From: Mycoplasma sp. CAG:611 | GTDB lineage: Bacteria; Bacillota_I; Bacilli_A; RF39; UBA660 | Assembly (NCBI GenBank): GCA_000434175.1 | Contig: HF999801.1 | Location: 35,304 to 54,452 of the forward strand | Length of the DNA stretch: 19,149 nt | Direction of reading: 5' to 3' | In this document: positions 15,326 to 19,149 of the stretch, in pieces | How the letters are laid out: each line of letters begins with the position of its first letter | How positions within the stretch are numbered: the stretch's first letter is position 1 | The notes under the pieces: generated by a model | Databases searched by the model: none | Told to the model about the DNA's origin: nothing | What the model saw: the letters and a program-made list of their open reading frames with translations, nothing else | Made by a program: the position numbers and the translations under genes

Positions 15326-15436
15326 ATGAAAAAATTAAATAATAATGGTTGGGGATTAATGGCCTTTTTAATGATACTTTTAGTTTTGTTAATATTTGTT
15401 TTTATTGCACTTAGTGGACTAGAGGGTATAATATAA
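15326..15436 (+). CDS. Small single-pass membrane peptide of unknown function (36 aa)
   Basis: The ATG is preceded by AGGAAGTG (15312-15319) at about 6 nt spacing and lies 12 nt after trxB, the same spacing as the other genes of this operon. The product begins MKKLNNNGWG, followed by a hydrophobic helix over about residues 11-29 and a short tail SGLEGII. It has no cysteine, so it is not a lipoprotein. It is the last gene before the valS promoter. I do not recognise a family. Its reality rests on the SD, the operon spacing and the clean membrane-helix composition. Confidence 0.65.
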   Translation: MKKLNNNGWGLMAFLMILLVLLIFVFIALSGLEGII

Positions 15437-15443
15437 ATAATAC

Positions 15444-15472
15444 TTGTAATATTAACAAATTTATTGTATAAT
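15444..15472 (+). promoter_or_regulatory. Promoter of the valS T-box transcript
   Basis: TTGTAA (15444-15449, 4 of 6) is followed 17 bp later by a perfect TATAAT (15467-15472). Transcription would begin near 15479, giving about 240 nt of leader before valS. Confidence 0.75.
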
Positions 15473-15478
15473 TCAGTT

Positions 15479-15699
15479 ATAAATGTTTAGAAAAAGAGAA
15501 GTAAATTAATTATATTATTTAGAGAGTTGTTGGTTGGTGAAAAACAATTAGTAAATTAATCGAAGGTAGCTTTGGAACTGATTATTTGAAGTAGTAGTAA
15601 AATAATCCGTATGATATGCGTTAAATATATGAGATTTCAATATGAAATGGTAAAAGGTGGTACCGTGCTTTTAAGCACCCTTTGGGTATCATCTTTTTT
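15479..15699 (+). promoter_or_regulatory. T-box riboswitch (valine) upstream of valS
   Basis: Uncharged tRNA-Val should bind this leader and favour an antiterminator, raising valS expression when charging falls. The T-box core AAGGTGGTACCGTG (15654-15667) matches the family consensus and carries the UGGN bulge that pairs with the tRNA acceptor end. Upstream, AGAGAG (15521-15526) and the apical GTTGGTGAAAA segment (about 15534-15544) are typical of Stem I. The likely specifier is GTA (15566-15568) in CGAAGGTAGC, a valine codon that fits the downstream gene. GTA repeats at 15591-15598 are a less likely alternative. The specifier assignment is inference; the T-box call is firm. Confidence 0.93.
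15652..15699 (+). terminator. Conditional terminator of the valS T-box
   Basis: AAAAGGTGGTACC (15652-15664) pairs fully, with two G-U wobbles, with 15685-15697. It encloses a small GTGCT/AGCAC hairpin (15665-15678) and ends in T 15694-15699. Because this stem uses the T-box bases themselves, it excludes the antiterminator, as expected for this switch. Confidence 0.88.
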
Positions 15700-15719
15700 A
15701 TTTAGAAAGGAAAGATTTT

Positions 15720-18248
15720 ATGTTAGAAAAAAAATATGATTCAAAATTAGTGGAAGAAGGAAAATATCAAACTTGGCTTAAGAATGATTATTTTAAAAGT
15801 GGTGATTTAACAAAAGAACCATTTTGTATAGTTATACCTCCCCCAAATGTAACAGGGAAATTACACTTAGGACATGCATGGGATACAACTTTACAAGATA
15901 TCATTATTCGTTATAAAAAAATGCAAGGATTTGATGCTTTATGGGTGCCTGGAATGGATCATGCAGGTATTGCAACACAAGCAAAAATCGATAAAAGATT
16001 AAAAGAAATGGGTTATAAACCAAGACAAATGGATAAAGATGAATGGTTAAAACATGCTTGGGCTTGGAAAGATGAATATGCAAATACAATTCATGAACAA
16101 TGGGCTAAACTTGGACTTGCTCTTGATTATTCAAAAGAAAGATTTACTTTAGATGAAGGACTTAATTATGCTGTTAGAAAGGTTTTTGTTGATTTATATA
16201 ATGAGGGATTAATTTATCGTGGAGAAAAAATTATAAATTGGGATCCTGAAGCAATGACTGCTTTATCAAATGAAGAAGTTATTTATAAAGATACACCTGG
16301 GGCTTTTTATCATATAAAATACATGATTGAAAATACAAATGATTATCTTGAAGTAGCAACAACTCGTCCTGAAACATTATTTGGAGATACTGCTGTTGCT
16401 GTTAATCCTAATGATGAAAGATATAAACATTTAATTGGTAAAAATGTTGTTTTACCTATTGTTAATAAATTAATTCCTATAATAGGGGATGAACATGCAG
16501 ACATGGAATTTGGAACAGGAGTAGTTAAAATAACTCCAGCACATGATCCTAATGACTTTGAAGTAGGAGAAAGACATAATTTAGAAAGAATTGTAGTTAT
16601 TAATAAAAATGGTACGATGAATGAAAATGCTTTATCTTATAAAGGAATGGATCGTTTTGCTTGTCGTGAAAAACTTGTTAATGATTTAAAAGAACAAGGT
16701 TTATTAATAAAAGAAGAAAAAATAATTCATTCTGTAGGACATTCTGAAAGAACAGATGTAATGGTTGAACCATATTTGTCAAAACAATGGTTTGTTAAAA
16801 TGGACGTTTTAGCAGCGCGTGTTTTAGAAAATCAAGAAGATAAAGAAAACAAAATTAATTTTGTACCAAAACGTTTTGAAAAAGTATTAAATCATTGGAT
16901 GGAAATCGCTCATGATTGGTGCATTTCTCGTCAATTATGGTGGGGACACCAAATACCTGCGTGGTATAAAGATGATAAAATATATGTAGGACTTGATGCC
17001 CCAAAAGAAGATGGTTGGGTACAAGATAGTGATGTTTTAGATACATGGTTTAGTAGTGCATTATGGCCTTTTTCTACTCTTGGTTGGCCTAATGAAACAG
17101 AGATGTTTAAAAGATATTTTCCAACAAGTGTATTATCTACGGGTTATGATATAATTTTATTCTGGGTTTGTCGTATGGCTTTTCAAAGCTTACATTTTAC
17201 TAACAAAAGGCCATTTAAAGATTGTATAATTCATGGACTTATTCGTGATAAACAGGGAAGAAAAATGTCAAAATCTTTAGGTAATGGTGTTGATCCAATG
17301 GATGTAATTGATAAATATGGAGCTGATGCTTTAAGATTTTTCTTAGCAACATCAACTAGTCCTGGAATGGATCTTCGTTATGATGAAGAAAAAGTTTCTG
17401 CTAACTGGAATTTTATTAATAAACTTTGGAATGCAACACGCTTTGTTTTAACTAATGTTGATGATGTTAATATTACATTAAATAAAGAAAAATTAGATTT
17501 AACAGATAAATGGATTTTAACTAAATATAATAATACAATAAAAGAAGTAACAAGAAATATGGAAAAATATGAATTTAATAATGTTGGTTCAGCTTTATAT
17601 AGTTTTATATGGGATGATTTTTGTGATAATTATATTGAATTTGCTAAATATAAATTAGATAAAACTTCAACAAAATATGTGTTAATTCATGTATTAAAAG
17701 GAATTTTACAAATGTTACATCCATTTATGCCTTTTGTAACAGATGAGTTATATAGTAATTTATCTAACACTAATATAATTTTAAGTAATTATCCAAAATA
17801 TAATAAAGAAGAAGTATATACTTTAGAAGAAAATTTAATTGATAAAGTAATTTTAGATATAACATCAATAAGAAATTTAAAAGTCGTTAATAATATTACG
17901 AAAAATGCTTTTGTTAAGATTAAAACAAGTGATGATTTATATGATTTATTTAAAACTTCATTAAAAATAAATGAAGAAAATATTGTAACTGAAGATAAAT
18001 CTAATTTTGAAAAATATAATTATACTTCAAGTAATATAGATATTACTTATTATGAAGAAGGAACTAAGTTAGATATAAATTTAGTAAAAGAAGAAATAAA
18101 TAAACTTGAAACATCAATTGCTAAAAGAACAAATCTTTTAAATAATGAAAATTATGTTAATAAAGCTCCACAAAATATTGTAGAACTTGATAGGGTTAAG
18201 TTAAAAGAAGAAAAAGAAAAGTTAGAAAGTTTGAAAAGACTTATATAA
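15720..18248 (+). CDS. valS: Valyl-tRNA synthetase
   Basis: Class I synthetase charging tRNA-Val. The 842 residues have the HIGH motif as HLGH (49-52) after PPPNVTGKL, the CP1 editing domain containing TTRPETLFGDTAVAVNP, the KMSKS loop (515-519), an anticodon-binding helical domain, and a C-terminal coiled-coil arm ending in repeated Glu/Lys (about 785-842). The editing domain hydrolyses tRNA-Val wrongly charged with threonine. The SD AAAGGAAAG (15707-15715) precedes the ATG. The gene is under the T-box at 15479-15699 and has its own terminator, so it is a single-gene unit. folC, a frequent neighbour in Bacillus, is absent here. Confidence 0.98.
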   Translation: MLEKKYDSKLVEEGKYQTWLKNDYFKSGDLTKEPFCIVIPPPNVTGKLHLGHAWDTTLQDIIIRYKKMQGFDALWVPGMDHAGIATQAKIDKRLKEMGYKPRQMDKDEWLKHAWAWKDEYANTIHEQWAKLGLALDYSKERFTLDEGLNYAVRKVFVDLYNEGLIYRGEKIINWDPEAMTALSNEEVIYKDTPGAFYHIKYMIENTNDYLEVATTRPETLFGDTAVAVNPNDERYKHLIGKNVVLPIVNKLIPIIGDEHADMEFGTGVVKITPAHDPNDFEVGERHNLERIVVINKNGTMNENALSYKGMDRFACREKLVNDLKEQGLLIKEEKIIHSVGHSERTDVMVEPYLSKQWFVKMDVLAARVLENQEDKENKINFVPKRFEKVLNHWMEIAHDWCISRQLWWGHQIPAWYKDDKIYVGLDAPKEDGWVQDSDVLDTWFSSALWPFSTLGWPNETEMFKRYFPTSVLSTGYDIILFWVCRMAFQSLHFTNKRPFKDCIIHGLIRDKQGRKMSKSLGNGVDPMDVIDKYGADALRFFLATSTSPGMDLRYDEEKVSANWNFINKLWNATRFVLTNVDDVNITLNKEKLDLTDKWILTKYNNTIKEVTRNMEKYEFNNVGSALYSFIWDDFCDNYIEFAKYKLDKTSTKYVLIHVLKGILQMLHPFMPFVTDELYSNLSNTNIILSNYPKYNKEEVYTLEENLIDKVILDITSIRNLKVVNNITKNAFVKIKTSDDLYDLFKTSLKINEENIVTEDKSNFEKYNYTSSNIDITYYEEGTKLDINLVKEEINKLETSIAKRTNLLNNENYVNKAPQNIVELDRVKLKEEKEKLESLKRLI

Positions 18249-18277
18249 AAAAGAAATATTTTAAGTATTTCTTTTTT
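18247..18277 (+). terminator. Rho-independent terminator of valS
   Basis: AAAAAAGAAATA (18247-18258) pairs perfectly over 12 bp with TATTTCTTTTTT (18266-18277) around a 7-nt loop, overlapping the valS stop codon. T 18272-18277 forms the U-tract. Confidence 0.85.
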
Positions 18278-18347
18278 CATAATTTATTAAATATCGCATA
18301 TATTAATTAAGGATTAAACATTTTTTTGACAAATTTTTATAAAGATA

Positions 18348-18376
18348 TTGACAACAAAACATATTTTTGTTATATT
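18348..18376 (+). promoter_or_regulatory. Strong promoter of the rpsL-rpsG (str) operon
   Basis: A perfect TTGACA (18348-18353) is separated by 17 bp from TATATT (18371-18376, 5 of 6), and TG at 18368-18369 makes an extended -10. The start site is expected near 18383, leaving a leader of about 88 nt. Confidence 0.88.
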
Positions 18377-18389
18377 AGCAATGTTTGAA

Positions 18390-18456
18390 TTTATTGGACT
18401 TATTTTATGTAAGTCTAATAAAAATTTAGAAATATGATACACCAGGATGTGTGTAT
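18390..18456 (+). promoter_or_regulatory. Structured 5' leader of rpsL (two hairpins, candidate r-protein regulatory RNA)
   Basis: Hairpin 1 is a 13-bp stem, 18390-18402 with 18410-18422, with one G-U pair and loop TTTTATG. Hairpin 2 pairs ATACAC (18437-18442) with GTGTAT (18451-18456) around CAGGATGT and ends 4 nt before the SD (AAAGGAG, 18459-18465). Neither has a T-tract, so they are not terminators. Autogenous control by a ribosomal protein is a guess. Confidence 0.5.
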
Positions 18457-18470
18457 AGAAAGGAGCAGTT

Positions 18471-18881
18471 ATGCCAACAATTAATCAACTTGTAAGAAAG
18501 AAAAGAACTGATAAAACAAGAAAGAGTAAATCACCAGTATTAGGAGTAAGATTAAATACTATTGAAAAAACTACATCTAATGTACCAGCACCTCAAAAAA
18601 GAGGAGTATGTGTTCGTGTAGGAACTAAAACACCAAAAAAGCCAAACTCAGCTTTAAGAAAATATGCTCGTGTTAGACTATCTAATGGTAAAGAAGTAGA
18701 TTGTTATATTCCAGGTGAAGGACATAATTTACAAGAACATAGTGTTGTATTAATTCGTGGAGGTCGTGTTAAAGACTTAATCGGAGTTAGATATCATATT
18801 GTTCGTGGAACTATGGATACTCAAGGAGTTAAAGATCGTAAACAAGGTCGTAGTAAATACGGAACTAAAAAAGGAAAATAA
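18471..18881 (+). CDS. rpsL: 30S ribosomal protein S12
   Basis: Decoding-centre protein of the small subunit. The 136 residues include TKTPKKPNSALRKYARVRL (52-70) with the wild-type lysine that streptomycin-resistance changes alter, and PGEGHNLQEHSVVLIRGGRVKDL (81-103). The following residue is Ile104 (codon ATC), where S12 proteins of Escherichia and Bacillus have Pro in KDLPGVRY. The rest of the protein is conventional and ends in RSKYGTKKGK. The SD AAAGGAG lies about 5 nt before the ATG. It is the first gene of the str operon, with rpsG 36 nt downstream. Confidence 0.98.
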   Translation: MPTINQLVRKKRTDKTRKSKSPVLGVRLNTIEKTTSNVPAPQKRGVCVRVGTKTPKKPNSALRKYARVRLSNGKEVDCYIPGEGHNLQEHSVVLIRGGRVKDLIGVRYHIVRGTMDTQGVKDRKQGRSKYGTKKGK

Positions 18882-18917
18882 AATAATTCAACAAAATAAT
18901 AAAGGAGGAAAAATACA

Positions 18918-19149
18918 ATGCGTAAGAAACAAGCAGTAAAAAAAGATGTTCTACCAGATCCAATATATAATTCTAAAGTTGTTACTAAGTTAATAAACAG
19001 TATTATGTTAGATGGTAAAAAAGGAACAGCACAAAAAATATTATATGATGCATTTGAAATGGTTAAAGAAAAAACTGGTAAAGAACCAATGGAAGTATTT
19101 AATCAAGCATTAGAAAATATAAAACCTGCATTAGAAGTTAAGGCTCGTC
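18918..19149 (+). CDS. rpsG: 30S ribosomal protein S7 (5' part, cut by the window edge)
   Basis: Primary rRNA-binding protein that nucleates the 30S head. The 77 residues visible begin MRKKQAVKKDVLPDPIYNSK, continue with VTKLINSIMLDGKKGTAQKI, and stop in the conserved ALEVKAR stretch, all typical of S7. The SD AAAGGAGG (18901-18908) lies 9 nt before the ATG. The spacer after rpsL is short, and I saw no strong hairpin of the S7-operator type in it. Confidence 0.97.
   Translation, partial: MRKKQAVKKDVLPDPIYNSKVVTKLINSIMLDGKKGTAQKILYDAFEMVKEKTGKEPMEVFNQALENIKPALEVKAR

Noticed and set aside
15437..15466. Terminator between the small membrane-peptide gene and the valS promoter
   Set aside because: Only a 4-bp TTGT/ACAA pairing without a T-tract is visible. 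The upstream operon may read into the T-box leader.
18326..18331. A second TTGACA upstream of rpsL as a tandem promoter
   Set aside because: The position 17 bp downstream falls on the second TTGACA and offers no -10 box, and neighbouring spacings give none either.
1..19149. Mycoplasma-like code (UGA = Trp)
   Set aside because: TGA ends two genes at normal lengths, and the Trp residues checked are encoded by TGG.
1..19149. CRISPR arrays, insertion sequences, tRNA or rRNA genes, and a DGR reverse transcriptase or template repeat
   Set aside because: I looked for spaced direct repeats, transposase or reverse-transcriptase motifs, tRNA TTCGA-type arms and a second copy of the GC-rich variable segment. 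None was found.

Overview
The window is very AT-rich DNA with short intergenic gaps, strong A/T bias at third codon positions and good Shine-Dalgarno (SD) sites. The gene content is that of a low-GC Firmicute: RNA polymerase delta subunit, SpoIIR, a T-box leader on valS, and the prfA-prmC-spoIIR and lgt-trxB neighbourhoods. Two genes (the ywiB-like gene and uvrA) end in TGA and the tryptophans checked are TGG, so the code is standard and not the Mycoplasma code. A class A penicillin-binding protein implies a peptidoglycan wall, and spoIIR implies current or ancestral endospore formation. The best guess is an uncultured deep-branching Bacilli lineage close to Mollicutes/Erysipelotrichia (RF39-like). 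That placement is inferred from gene content and composition.

Layout. (1) 1-2078: the tail of an unidentified + strand gene, then a convergent class A PBP on the - strand. (2) 2147-6514: a housekeeping operon ywiB-like, argS, rpoE, prfA, prmC behind a near-consensus promoter. It ends at a hairpin that also covers the SD of spoIIR (6559-7086). (3) 7117-9480: an accessory locus with one gene for a large membrane-anchored glycine-rich / C-type-lectin-like surface protein. (4) 9481-10130: a bidirectional terminator, a - strand dCMP deaminase gene and a divergent promoter region. (5) 10132-15436: a tight operon uvrA, HAD phosphatase, lgt, trxB and a 36-residue membrane peptide not previously listed. 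(6) 15444-18277: T-box leader, valS and terminator. (7) 18348-19149: promoter, structured leader, rpsL and the start of rpsG.

The outstanding region is 7150-9424. The promoter of the surface-protein gene has eight consecutive G residues between a perfect -35 (TTGACA) and a perfect -10 (TATAAT). The current spacer is 19 bp, which is the classic layout of a slipped-strand phase-variable promoter. The last 49 codons of the gene jump to about 49% GC, against about 31% in the preceding 49 codons. In that stretch 21 of 49 codons end in C, against 3 of 49 just upstream. This is what adenine mutagenesis of AAC codons by a diversity-generating retroelement (DGR) would leave, and the encoded segment matches the variable tip of the formylglycine-enzyme-type C-lectin fold. 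A 16-bp hairpin with no following T-tract sits across the stop codon, where DGR targets often carry a homing hairpin. No reverse transcriptase or template repeat is in the window, so the system would have to act in trans. Together these suggest a surface protein switched on and off at its promoter and hypervariable at its binding end.
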